Positions 53,280 through 62,113 of a DNA stretch of 64,000 bases are shown here, piece after piece. The translations under genes and the position numbers were made by a program. Below the pieces are notes generated by a model. It was given only the letters and a program-made list of their open reading frames with translations, had not been told where the DNA came from and ran no database searches. Position 1 is the stretch's first letter, and every line of letters begins with the position of its first letter. The DNA is from Desertivirga xinjiangensis (GTDB lineage: Bacteria > Bacteroidota > Bacteroidia > Sphingobacteriales > Sphingobacteriaceae). The stretch covers positions 1-64,000 of the forward strand of contig NZ_JAFMZP010000005.1 of NCBI RefSeq assembly GCF_024436435.1, read 5' to 3'.

Positions 53280-53670
53280 ACAAAATTCTAACAAAGTAAA
53301 ACGAACTGTCAACTGTTTCTAAGTAGAGTACAATAAAAGCGAAAAGATATCGTTTCTTAACTGATGACCAATTCATTAAAAAATAGCGTAACGAAACCAT
53401 TGCATGCAGCGCACGCTGTTGCCGTTAGTTATTGTAGGTCAGTTTTTTCCCGCATCGAGCTACGCAAGTCATTTCTTAAAGCGAGCAAGGACTTTATCAA
53501 GTAGGCCCCAACCATCTTTTTTGCGTTGGGGCACTCATAAAACGATCTGTTTTATTAGCCTGAAATTATTAACAAACAATATGTTGCCGGTTTATTCTGG
53601 CAGCGTTTTATCGTTTTTTATACCGTCAAGTGACGATTAACCATTAATATTTAAACGCACTTAAATCTAG
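53280..53670. other. non-coding stretch with hairpins
   Basis: About 390 bases without a credible gene. It contains GCCCCAAC / GTTGGGGC around a 12-base loop (53504-53531) and ATAAAAC / GTTTTAT (53537-53555). A short plus-strand frame (53404-53640) lacks a promoter or start signal and looks random. A small RNA is possible but not shown. Confidence 0.35.
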
Positions 53671-53673
53671 ATT

Positions 53674-54072
53674 ATGAAACAAGAACAATTAATTATTCTA
53701 AAAAAAGAGCTCGAATTACTAAAGACGCATTTGATGCGCAGCAATCTTTCTGATTTCAATAAAAATAAACTCCTGGATGAATTAAAATCTGCACAGGTTA
53801 AAAAGGAGTCTGAATTACCAGACGATGTTGTTTGCCTGGACGCTAAGGTAGAGATAGAAGAGACTAAAACCGGGCAAAAGTTTGTTTTCCAGATCGTCTT
53901 ACCCTCTGATGCTAACATTAAAGCAAATAAAGTTTCAGTGTTTGCTCCAATAGGCGTTGCTCTGCTTGGTTATCGCACAGGGGCGCTGGTGCAATGGGAG
54001 ATGCCAAATGGCTTGAAGAACTTTAAGATCTTAAAGGTCACCCATAGCGCGCAAGAGGAAGCGGTCAATTAA
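53674..54072 (+). CDS. Rnk/GreA-C-like protein
   Basis: 132 residues. The C-terminal two-thirds match the FKBP-like GreA/GreB C-terminal domain: VFQIVLPSDANIKANKVSVFAPIGVALLGYRTGALVQWEMP. The N-terminal 45 residues are a short helical region that could be a Rnk-type coiled coil, not the long GreA coiled coil. Such proteins bind the RNA polymerase secondary channel. A paralogue follows 56 bases downstream. Confidence 0.8.
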   Translation: MKQEQLIILKKELELLKTHLMRSNLSDFNKNKLLDELKSAQVKKESELPDDVVCLDAKVEIEETKTGQKFVFQIVLPSDANIKANKVSVFAPIGVALLGYRTGALVQWEMPNGLKNFKILKVTHSAQEEAVN

Positions 54073-54128
54073 TGCCTGCCAGAATGCTAAGCAAACCGGT
54101 TAATCTTTTCATGATTAAAGAATAAGAA

Positions 54129-54542
54129 ATGAAGCAACCAACTATTATTTTAACTGAACAGGATTTTAATTTATTAATGCGTTATTTCCTTAATGGCGGT
54201 CTTTCATCTATAAATAAAAGACGTCTATACAGCGAACTAATGGGGGCGAGGATCGTAGCAAAGGATTGTTTGCCCTTAAATGTTGTTTGCCGGAACTCAA
54301 AAGTGGTTGTTTGGAACGTAAATAAAAATCACACGTTCAGTGTACAGGTTGACATTCCGGAACTGGTTCCGGAAGGCGCCACCGAAACCGCTTTGCCTAT
54401 AGGCCTCGCCTTGCTGGGTTATCCAACTGGGGCGATTACCGAATGGGAGATGCCGGACGGGATAAACACATTTAAGATCATATCTGTTGGACAGGATTCC
54501 ATGCTTTCTACCAGGGATACCAGCGAACTTCAGGATCATTAA
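54129..54542 (+). CDS. Rnk/GreA-C-like protein, tandem paralogue
   Basis: 137 residues. Same layout as the preceding gene: short N-terminal helical part (LTEQDFNLLMRYFLNGG) then ALPIGLALLGYPTGAITEWEMPDGINTFKI. The two share the GLALLGYxTGA and xWEMPxG core. Co-transcribed, ended by a long hairpin. Confidence 0.8.
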   Translation: MKQPTIILTEQDFNLLMRYFLNGGLSSINKRRLYSELMGARIVAKDCLPLNVVCRNSKVVVWNVNKNHTFSVQVDIPELVPEGATETALPIGLALLGYPTGAITEWEMPDGINTFKIISVGQDSMLSTRDTSELQDH

Positions 54543-54586
54543 AAGATCAAACGCCTAAAAAGATTGTTTTAGGCGTTTGATCTTTT
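54541..54586. terminator. long bidirectional terminator
   Basis: A perfect 20-base stem: AAAAGATCAAACGCCTAAAA pairs with TTTTAGGCGTTTGATCTTTT around AGATTG. Both sides end in T-rich runs on their strands. It overlaps the last codons of both convergent genes. Confidence 0.95.
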
Positions 54587-55157
54587 AAATAGAATCCAGG
54601 GCCTTTCGATGCAAAACAGGCTCCCGCATACGTTTGAATTGCGAAGGTGTCAGCCCTGTTACTTTCTTAAATTGTGTGGATAAGTGCTGAACGCTGCTGT
54701 ATTCCAATAAAAACGCTATTTCACTAAGATTTTTTTCATCATAGATGAGCAGTTCTTTCGTCTTCTCAATTTTTTGGCGAATGATATATTGCTCAATTGT
54801 GATACCCTCTACAGAAGAGAATAAGCTGCTTAAATTATTGTAATCCTGATGCAGTTGTTCTGCTATATAGTCAGACCAGTTCACCTTTAAGTCCAGACGG
54901 TCGTGGTGATGAACTTTGTCAATGATCAGGCTTTTTATCTTTTCGACAACCCTCGATACATTAGAATCTAGCATCTCGAAACCCAGATCTTTTAAACCTT
55001 TGGTCAGCGCCGATTTTATATCTTCAGATATGTTTTCTTCACTGATGGTTGCGATGCCAAGCTGTATATTCACAGGATTTAAGCCATGCTTGTGCAATTC
55101 TGAATCAACTGCACTGATACAACGTCTGCAAACCATATTTTTAATGTGAAAGTCCAT
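54585..55157 (-). CDS. HMA-AraC fusion transcriptional regulator
   Basis: 190 residues. N-terminal heavy-metal-associated-like domain (about 1-70) with metal motif MVCRRC and the HMA pattern VDSELHKHGLNPVNIQLGIATI. C-terminal AraC-type HTH pair (about 95-180: LSSLFSSVEGITIEQYIIRQKI and LSEIAFLLEYSSVQHLSTQFKKV). A His cluster HHHDRLD joins the two. It likely reads out a metal ion and adjusts transcription; its target is not seen nearby. Confidence 0.8.
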   Translation of the reverse strand: MDFHIKNMVCRRCISAVDSELHKHGLNPVNIQLGIATISEENISEDIKSALTKGLKDLGFEMLDSNVSRVVEKIKSLIIDKVHHHDRLDLKVNWSDYIAEQLHQDYNNLSSLFSSVEGITIEQYIIRQKIEKTKELLIYDEKNLSEIAFLLEYSSVQHLSTQFKKVTGLTPSQFKRMREPVLHRKALDSI

Positions 55158-55237
55158 TTTAATATTTCTTAAGAATCTAGATTAACCGTACTTTATATGT
55201 AAGGTCCAATTTATAATTTTCTTAAATATTTAGGTCA

Positions 55238-56443
55238 TTAGTTTTGATCAAGTGCTTTTATTTTTGCTGTTAACAAAGTTACCAATAGTCCGAAGCAACC
55301 GATCACTGCATATGAATACCGTAAGTTTGATAAAGCTGAGATATACCCAATTAGAGGGGGGCCCATTAAAAAACCAAAATAACTAACACTCGATACCATA
55401 GCCAGTGCCATTCCGGCTGAAACTTTTTTGTTTTTTCCGGCAACACTGTAAAGTGTGGGTACGATACTGGATACTCCCAGACCGACCATCATAAAACCAA
55501 TTGTGGCAGGTATAAGGTAAGGAAAAATTACAGAAATAAACATGCCTGTAAACATAACCATACCGCTGAACTGCATAGTCCTTTTTCGGCCAAATTTCAA
55601 AATTACGCTGTCGCCTATAAATCGTCCAACAGCCATCATGATCATAAACGAGGCATATCCTATTACTACCAGGGTAGAAGGAGTTTGAACGACTTCTTTA
55701 AAATATACACCGCTCCAGTCGAACATGGCGCCTTCAGTTGCCATGCTGCAAAACCCGATGATCCCCAGCTGGAGCAGGGAGCCTTCTGGTTTAACAAAAA
55801 AACTGGATCTTGACGCATTACTACTGTTGCCTTTGCCCGGCACCAGGTACTTATAGTTTAAAAAAACATTTAACCAAATGATGAGTGCAATAATCCAGAA
55901 ATGAAGATAGGGCGAGAGATGCAGGTTGATCATTAACAGGCCCAGGAGTGCTCCCGTAAAACCAGCAATACTCCAGGCTCCGTGGAAGGAGGTCATAATC
56001 GGTCGTGTAAACAATTTCTCAGCTTCCACACCTTGTGTATTAACCGAAATATTACACATGTTGCCAATAATGCCGAAAAGGAATAGACAGGCTGCTAACT
56101 GCCAGGCCGAGCCTGCCAGCCCCAGATTACTTAGCGCCAGCACATACAAAGGCGCCGTCACTGTGAGTACCTGCCGGCTGCCAAAGCGGGTAACTAACCG
56201 GCCCGATATAGGCATAGTGCATAATTGGCCAAGCGGAAGTGCCAGCAGTATACTGCCCAGTACAGCGTCGGTAAGACCCAAATTATGTTTGATATCCGGA
56301 ATCCGGCTTGCCCAGGAGGCAAAACTTAAACCTTGTCCAAAATAAAACAAGGAAACCGCCAACCGTATTCTGTTGGGACTGATTTCTTTGATTAGGGAAG
56401 TATTTTCGATTGCAGCCGGGAGCTGCTCATTTGATAGTGCCAC
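55238..56443 (-). CDS. MFS transporter
   Basis: 401 residues, 12 membrane helices. It begins at a GTG (residue 1), as no earlier ATG is in frame. First helix FYFGQGLSFASWASRIPDIK, A-motif-like SGRLVTRFGSRQV, and a helix-7 entry at QLGIIGFCSMATEGAMFDWS. It resembles the YbjJ/YfmO branch of the superfamily. The substrate is unknown. Confidence 0.82.
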   Translation of the reverse strand: MALSNEQLPAAIENTSLIKEISPNRIRLAVSLFYFGQGLSFASWASRIPDIKHNLGLTDAVLGSILLALPLGQLCTMPISGRLVTRFGSRQVLTVTAPLYVLALSNLGLAGSAWQLAACLFLFGIIGNMCNISVNTQGVEAEKLFTRPIMTSFHGAWSIAGFTGALLGLLMINLHLSPYLHFWIIALIIWLNVFLNYKYLVPGKGNSSNASRSSFFVKPEGSLLQLGIIGFCSMATEGAMFDWSGVYFKEVVQTPSTLVVIGYASFMIMMAVGRFIGDSVILKFGRKRTMQFSGMVMFTGMFISVIFPYLIPATIGFMMVGLGVSSIVPTLYSVAGKNKKVSAGMALAMVSSVSYFGFLMGPPLIGYISALSNLRYSYAVIGCFGLLVTLLTAKIKALDQN

Positions 56444-56572
56444 GTATAAACAGGTAATGGATAAATATTTTGATAATGTTCACCAAAGGTCTTCAAATTC
56501 GATGCAAGATCGAGACCAGAAATACATTTTTTACCCTTAGCTGTTAATAGTGTCAACTTAACACAATGGAAG

Positions 56573-57469
56573 CTACCTGTGATCTGTATAAGCAAGAGCC
56601 TGAATACTCTCTTCCAGTATTGTTATCTCGTCAGTGTTCAATATAGAGGTATCAAAAGCTCCCAGAGCATCTGATAGCTGAGCGCTTGTTCTGATTCCCA
56701 CAAGGGCAACTTGTACAGCCGGCTGATGTAAAACATAACGAAGAGCAGTCTGAGCCGGACTTCTATGCAAGCCGGATACGGCCATTATAGCTCGTGCAGC
56801 TTTGCCTACCTCTTCCGCAGAGTATGAAAGATAATTTTTTGGTTCTTTGCCCGTCAGTAAGCCTTGTGCAAGGCTGCCCCTGGCAATCATCCCGATCTCA
56901 TGCTCTTTAAGCAAGGCTGTGATGCTCTCGTCCGGCCGTCGGTCTAACAGGCTGTACTGCATCATTACGCTGGCGATCCTGGAGTGTTCTACATAGCTTC
57001 TGATCACATTTGGCCGAATGGAAGAAATACCATAATATCTTATCTTACCTTCTCGCTTTAGTTTTTCAAATGTTTCGACGATTTCATCGGCCGGATCTTC
57101 TACTGTTCCCCCATGTAATTGATACAGGTCTATATAATCTGTTCTTAAGCGCTTCAGGCTTTGTTCCACAGCTCCGGTGATGTAAGCCCCGGAAGGACTC
57201 CAGTCCCAGCCACTTCCGTCGGCCCGCCATCGGTTCCCGACCTTGGTAGCTAAAATTACATCCTTACGGCGCGTATGTAGTGCCTGTCCTACACGTATTT
57301 CATTTTCGCCCTTCTCATAAAGATCTGCTGTGTCGAAAAAGTTAACTCCCTTGTCTAAAGCTTGTGTAATCAGGCTTTCGGATTCTTTTTGATCTGCAGG
57401 CAATGACATACATCCAAAACCAAAACGACTAACTTTTAATTGTGACTTTCCAAGGTAGATGTATTCCAT
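56573..57469 (-). CDS. aldo/keto reductase
   Basis: 298 residues. NADPH-dependent reductase of carbonyl compounds. TIM-barrel marks: NFFDTADLYEKGENEIRVG (catalytic Asp and Tyr), DVILATKVG (Lys), YIDLYQLHGGTV (His). The C-terminal cofactor site is VQVALVGIRTSAQLSDALG. It follows the serine hydrolase by 14 bases, so the two are probably in one operon. Physiological substrate unknown. Confidence 0.9.
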   Translation of the reverse strand: MEYIYLGKSQLKVSRFGFGCMSLPADQKESESLITQALDKGVNFFDTADLYEKGENEIRVGQALHTRRKDVILATKVGNRWRADGSGWDWSPSGAYITGAVEQSLKRLRTDYIDLYQLHGGTVEDPADEIVETFEKLKREGKIRYYGISSIRPNVIRSYVEHSRIASVMMQYSLLDRRPDESITALLKEHEIGMIARGSLAQGLLTGKEPKNYLSYSAEEVGKAARAIMAVSGLHRSPAQTALRYVLHQPAVQVALVGIRTSAQLSDALGAFDTSILNTDEITILEESIQALAYTDHR

Positions 57470-57483
57470 GTTCTTTTTGATGT

Positions 57484-58644
57484 TTAGTTGTTTTTCATCA
57501 TTTTCAAGACCTCATCCAGGTATATAAGGATATCGACCGAAACGCCGTTTTGTTTGACGCTGGCTCTCTTTTTGCCCAATCTTACCACAATCATGTTCTG
57601 GGAGGGTATAACAAAAAGATATTGACCAGCCAAACCTCTGGCATGATTAACCTGTACTCCGCCCCGATGTATTAACCACCAGCTATAACCATAATAGTCT
57701 GTTAAATTGCCACGCTGATCAGGTAAACCCACAGGAACAAATGAGGCTTGCATATAGGCTGAGTCAATCAGCTGTTCCCCGTTATACTTTCCGTTTTGTA
57801 ATACCAGCTTCCCAATTTTAGCAAGATCACGTGCATTGGTATAAAAGCAGCAATACGCTTTTTCAACCCCCTCTACGTGATCGAGGCTCCATTCTGCAGC
57901 GCTTTCTACGCCTAATTTCTCCCATAATTTTTCAGAAGCATAATCACTTAAAGTCCTGCCTGTTGCCTGCGATAAAAGCATTCCGAGGACCTGCGTGTCT
58001 CCACTTTTATAGCGACTTACAGTTCCCGGCGTTTCAATGACCTTCAGTTTTCCAACAAGTCCCTTAAGATCAGTGCCATAATATGCTTCTGTAGTATAAT
58101 TGAAAGGACTGCTGTAGCTTTCCATGAAATCAAGCCCTGAAGTCATTTGCAAAAGGTGTTTGATGGTAATCTTCGATTTCTCGGACTCCTTAAATTCGGG
58201 TAAGAAATCAGACACAGGCTGATTAACAGATCTGATATGCCCGTCTTTAATTGCTGCTCCGACAAGAAGACTTACAATGCTTTTTGTAATGGAAAAGGGA
58301 TTAGATAGGGTAGAATCCGTATATCCATCCCAATATTCTTCGTGAACGAGAGAGTCATTTTTTATGATCAGAAAAGCTACTGACTCCGTTTCTAAGAGAG
58401 TTTTTCGCAAGGTATCCGAAAGGGGTGCTTTGTTGTATTTCGTAGCGCGAGGCCATGCTACATTGTTCTTTCCCTGTTTAACTTCACGTGTAGGAAAGAT
58501 ATTAATATCGTCGATATCTGCCTGCCGGTGAAGCAGTGCTTTATAGATATAGGTTGTACCAGTTAAATAAATCAGGATGCAAGCCAGGAGTAACACAAGC
58601 AGTATCGTAGTAAATAAGCTGAACCTGAATGGACGTTGTCTCAT
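57484..58644 (-). CDS. membrane-anchored serine hydrolase, beta-lactamase/6-aminohexanoate hydrolase type
   Basis: 386 residues. N-terminal anchor helix (LFTTILLVLLLACILIYL). Penicilloyl-serine fold: nucleophile Ser in FSITKSIVSLLVG (SxxK), Tyr in SRYKSGDTQVLG (YxS), and a later motif HARGLAGQYLF. The acyl pocket fits NylB/esterase types rather than resistance beta-lactamases. Substrate unknown. Own -7 box upstream. Confidence 0.83.
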   Translation of the reverse strand: MRQRPFRFSLFTTILLVLLLACILIYLTGTTYIYKALLHRQADIDDINIFPTREVKQGKNNVAWPRATKYNKAPLSDTLRKTLLETESVAFLIIKNDSLVHEEYWDGYTDSTLSNPFSITKSIVSLLVGAAIKDGHIRSVNQPVSDFLPEFKESEKSKITIKHLLQMTSGLDFMESYSSPFNYTTEAYYGTDLKGLVGKLKVIETPGTVSRYKSGDTQVLGMLLSQATGRTLSDYASEKLWEKLGVESAAEWSLDHVEGVEKAYCCFYTNARDLAKIGKLVLQNGKYNGEQLIDSAYMQASFVPVGLPDQRGNLTDYYGYSWWLIHRGGVQVNHARGLAGQYLFVIPSQNMIVVRLGKKRASVKQNGVSVDILIYLDEVLKMMKNN

Positions 58645-58661
58645 AAGAAAAAATGGTTTCG

Positions 58662-58669
58662 CAAAAATA
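58662..58669 (-). promoter_or_regulatory. serine hydrolase promoter -7 box
   Basis: TATTTTTG on the minus strand, perfect TAnnTTTG, 17 bases before the ATG. Confidence 0.55.
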
Positions 58670-58672
58670 GCA

Positions 58673-58704
58673 AAATCCGCTCACCATTTAGGATAAGCGG
58701 ATTT
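58673..58704 (-). terminator. terminator of the DUF4249/TonB receptor operon
   Basis: AAATCCGCT pairs with AGCGGATTT, 14-base loop, then T-rich on the minus strand. Confidence 0.7.
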
Positions 58705-58721
58705 GGCGCAGTTTTACAAGA

Positions 58722-59561
58722 TTACTCTACTGTCCTTTCAATAGACTCCACTAAAGAAGCTCCAAAATAGCCAACAACGTCAAGAGCGCCTTCGCTGGTT
58801 TTTTTAACATTGGTTCTGGCATTACTAAAAGGTGTGGCAAACAGCTGGCCATTCTGCAACTGGGTTCTGATATCCGTCCAGAAAAGATACGCCTCTTCTG
58901 TTAATGACCAGATTTCTACTTTAACCACATCGCTCTTTTGAAAAGGATCGTTCACCGCTAGTTCTGTATCTCCGATATAATTACCATCCACAAGCTCATC
59001 GTCAGACAGGTTGAAGTCGTTTTTCTTGTTAAGATATACGCCATTTTTGTACAAGCGGATCTGCATAAAATCGCCTTTACCCTCGATTTCCTGGCCGTGA
59101 AAGAGTGGATAGTAGCCTGCTTTTTCATACATCACAGACTCCTCTTCATATTTGAAAGTCAGGGAGTCCGGCTTTCCTGATTGTCTTTTAACAGGAGCAA
59201 GGGCCTGGTACTTACCCTCAGACGACTCAATTGTCAAAGTATAAACTCTGCGCTCAACAGCCCTGGTAGTAGCGATCTCATATTTTCCGGGACTCACTTC
59301 CTGCAAGATTTCCTGGTTGTTTTGATCATCGCTGAGGATAAGTTTAGCATTTGTTAAATTGCTGAAACCCGAATTGTCAGAAAGCGCACCGGTATAATAA
59401 AGCTTTACATAGTGGTTTTGCGGCCGGTTGGTCAGCCAGCCTTCCACTACCAGGGTTTTTTTGCCTTTTTCAAGATCTACATCAATTACATCTTCACAGG
59501 ATGCAAGCGTTAACAGAAGGGCAGACGCAATAAGGAGATTGAATATTTTAAAGTATTTCAT
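58722..59561 (-). CDS. DUF4249 lipoprotein
   Basis: 279 residues. Lipoprotein Cys in LTLASCEDVIDVD (about residue 22), then LVVEGWLTNRPQNHYVKLYY, the DUF4249 mark. It typically pairs with a TonB-dependent receptor, as here: the receptor ends five bases upstream. It is thus likely a surface-exposed accessory of that receptor. Ligand unknown. Confidence 0.86.
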   Translation of the reverse strand: MKYFKIFNLLIASALLLTLASCEDVIDVDLEKGKKTLVVEGWLTNRPQNHYVKLYYTGALSDNSGFSNLTNAKLILSDDQNNQEILQEVSPGKYEIATTRAVERRVYTLTIESSEGKYQALAPVKRQSGKPDSLTFKYEEESVMYEKAGYYPLFHGQEIEGKGDFMQIRLYKNGVYLNKKNDFNLSDDELVDGNYIGDTELAVNDPFQKSDVVKVEIWSLTEEAYLFWTDIRTQLQNGQLFATPFSNARTNVKKTSEGALDVVGYFGASLVESIERTVE

Positions 59562-59566
59562 GATAG

Positions 59567-61927
59567 TTAAAATTTAAAGTTCCAGGTAACAGAAGGTATT
59601 ACAGTGCCAAATACAGAAAAACGTACAGCTTCCAGATTGGCACTGTTATCTTCGTTCTGACGCATATATACAGAGAATGGATTTTTACGATTAGTAGCAT
59701 TGTATAAGGATACTACCCATTCGCTGGTAAACTTCCTTCCGGGAATGACTTTCCGTTTAAACGTAGCCGACAGGTCCAGGCGGTGGAAAGAGGGTATGCG
59801 ATAATTGTTACGGACTTCTTCTGAGCTATACTGAACCGGTATACCTTCAAACTCGAACTTGCTGTCGGGCATGGTGGTAGGAGTGCCCGACGCGAAGTTA
59901 TAGGTTCCTGAAAGCGTAATGCGAGGTTTCAGTTGATAAATTCCAACCAATGAAACAACATGTGTCTTGTCATGCCTTACCGGGTAATAATCTTTGAACA
60001 ATTCTGTCTTTCGTTCAGCCCTGCTGAGGGTGTAGCTTAGCCAGCCGTTAAAGCGTCCCTCGTTTTTGCGCACCAGGAATTCGGCACCATAAGCGCGGCC
60101 CTTACCAAATACCATTACTCCCGGAAGATTATCATTAAGCAAGGTTTGCGCGTTATTGATAAAATCCAGCTGGTTCTGCAGTTTCCGGTAATAAAGTTCT
60201 GCCGAAACTTCGTATTTATTGTTCTTAAAGTTTCTGAAATAGCCGGCCGAAACCTGGTCCGCAAGCTCCGGCTTCACATTGTATGAGCTCGGTGCCCATA
60301 TATCCAGGGGACTTGAGGAAATGGTATTGGAAATTAAATGGAGGTTTTGCGCAGTGCGGCTGTATGAAGCCTTCACCGAGGAGTTTTCGCTCGTCTGCAG
60401 CTTCAACGACAGTCTTGGTTGCAAATTATGGTACATTTTTATGGTATTCCAGTCGTCGAAATTCTTTGGATTGACAGGCTTTTTCTCTAAGCCAGTTTCC
60501 CCTTCATAATCGTATACCGTGGTGTTACCGCTGGCAAGGCTCTGAAACAAAGAGTAGCGCAGGCCGTATTCTACACTGAAAGCATCAGACAAAGCCAGTT
60601 CATGATCAGCATAAAGGTTGTATTCGGCAGCCCGTTCCGCTTTCATTTTAATGGGGTTAAAAATGGATACCTCACTGCCAGGCTCAGCCGTTCCCGGACT
60701 GAATTCATGTAAGGCAGCGTCTAGTCCGAAGTAAACCGTACTTTTTGAATTTATATACCAGTTGTAGCTGTTTTTCAGGGAATAATCTATGATTCCCGCT
60801 TTCCAGGTAAAACTTGTAGCAGGGTCATTCATCACACCCAGTTCATATTTGTAATCCGAATAAATAAAACTGGTATTTGAAAAGAGCTTCGGATTAAATA
60901 CATGATTCCAGCGTACTGTACCTGTTCCGTTTCCCCATTGCATTCCAAAGCTTTTCGCAATACTCATATCATCTTTTCCAAAATAACCTGATAAATACAG
61001 TCGGTCTTTCTCTGACAGCGTAAAGTTCAGTTTTGCACTCAGGTCATAAAAATAGATCGAATTGTCCCTGATATCGCGGTCTGAGGATTGTTTGGTGAAC
61101 AAATCGGTATAAGATCTTCTGCCACTCACGATCACCGAGCTTTTATCTTTTTCAATAGGGCCTTCGACGGTGAAGCGGCTGGCAATTAAACCGAGTCCGC
61201 CAGTTCCGCTCCATTTTTTATTGTTGCCATCCTTCATCCTGGTATCCAAAACAGAGGATAGCCGGCCTCCAAAACGCGCGGGCATATCGGATTTGTACAA
61301 GGATGCATCCCTCATGGCGTCCGGATTGGTAACTGAAAACAAGTTGAAAAGGTGAGAGGTGAAGTATAGTGGTGCTTCATCCAATAATACGAGATTTTGA
61401 TCTACGCCACCACCACGCACATTAAATCCCGAAGCGCCTTCACCTACAGTACTAACGCCTGGCATTAATTGGAAAGACTTGATCACATCTGGTTCTCCAA
61501 GCATCGGCGGAAGTTGTTTGATCTGATTGACGGAAAGTGCCGTAACGGTGATGGGTTTGCGCACGTTGTCGCTGCCTTTACGCGATGAGCTAACTACAAC
61601 TTCGTTCATTTGTTTGGATGCAGAGCCGAGCTGTACACTGATCACCGTGTCCTTTGTTATCCTGACGAGTTTTTCCTGAGTTTCATAACCCACATATGAA
61701 TAGCTCAGCGTGTAGCTTCCAGGGTTAAGGCTTATTGAATAAAAGCCGTAATTGTTAGATGATGCTTTAATTATAGTGTTTTTAACGATAATGGCAGCTC
61801 CGGGGAGTATTTCACCATTGGAAGCGTCTTTCAGGTAACCGCTGATAGTCACCTTCTTTTGAGCAAAGGTTTCCTGTTGCAGAAGCAGGCCCAGCGCGAG
61901 TGTGATAAAAAGTCTAATTGTGTTCAT
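59567..61927 (-). CDS. TonB-dependent receptor with carboxypeptidase-like regulatory domain
   Basis: 786 residues from the ATG at 61927; the frame opens earlier but the ATG begins the signal peptide (MNTIRLFITLALGLLLQQET). Carboxypeptidase-D-like domain (ISGYLKDASNGEILPGAAI, about 25-110), plug domain (PPMLGEPDVIKSFQLMPGV, NVRGGGVDQNLVLLDEAP), then a 22-strand barrel. It imports a large or chelated ligand across the outer membrane with ExbBD-TonB energy. Not a SusC type; a DUF4249 partner follows instead of SusD. Confidence 0.88.
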   Translation of the reverse strand: MNTIRLFITLALGLLLQQETFAQKKVTISGYLKDASNGEILPGAAIIVKNTIIKASSNNYGFYSISLNPGSYTLSYSYVGYETQEKLVRITKDTVISVQLGSASKQMNEVVVSSSRKGSDNVRKPITVTALSVNQIKQLPPMLGEPDVIKSFQLMPGVSTVGEGASGFNVRGGGVDQNLVLLDEAPLYFTSHLFNLFSVTNPDAMRDASLYKSDMPARFGGRLSSVLDTRMKDGNNKKWSGTGGLGLIASRFTVEGPIEKDKSSVIVSGRRSYTDLFTKQSSDRDIRDNSIYFYDLSAKLNFTLSEKDRLYLSGYFGKDDMSIAKSFGMQWGNGTGTVRWNHVFNPKLFSNTSFIYSDYKYELGVMNDPATSFTWKAGIIDYSLKNSYNWYINSKSTVYFGLDAALHEFSPGTAEPGSEVSIFNPIKMKAERAAEYNLYADHELALSDAFSVEYGLRYSLFQSLASGNTTVYDYEGETGLEKKPVNPKNFDDWNTIKMYHNLQPRLSLKLQTSENSSVKASYSRTAQNLHLISNTISSSPLDIWAPSSYNVKPELADQVSAGYFRNFKNNKYEVSAELYYRKLQNQLDFINNAQTLLNDNLPGVMVFGKGRAYGAEFLVRKNEGRFNGWLSYTLSRAERKTELFKDYYPVRHDKTHVVSLVGIYQLKPRITLSGTYNFASGTPTTMPDSKFEFEGIPVQYSSEEVRNNYRIPSFHRLDLSATFKRKVIPGRKFTSEWVVSLYNATNRKNPFSVYMRQNEDNSANLEAVRFSVFGTVIPSVTWNFKF

Positions 61928-62113
61928 TGCAAAGTTTGGATATTGTATCTGTTTAGCGTGTACATGCCTTAGATATTGGTGTAATCTGAATGTTACTATC
62001 ATTTGAGTAAAATATCTTTACCGGTATGACATTCGTTTTTAGATATACCCCTACGCTCCCGTAAAAAAAACACTTCTTTATTTATGGATGAGAAGCGTAA
62101 ATCCTTACCTTCA

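Noticed and set aside
53404-53640. Plus-strand frame of 78 codons in the gap before the Rnk-like genes
   Set aside because: No upstream start signal, Ser/Phe-rich random-like translation and no family resemblance.
57484-58644. Antibiotic-resistance class C beta-lactamase
   Set aside because: It has the SxxK and Tyr sites but is membrane-anchored and closer to the 6-aminohexanoate hydrolase and esterase group; no evidence for resistance.
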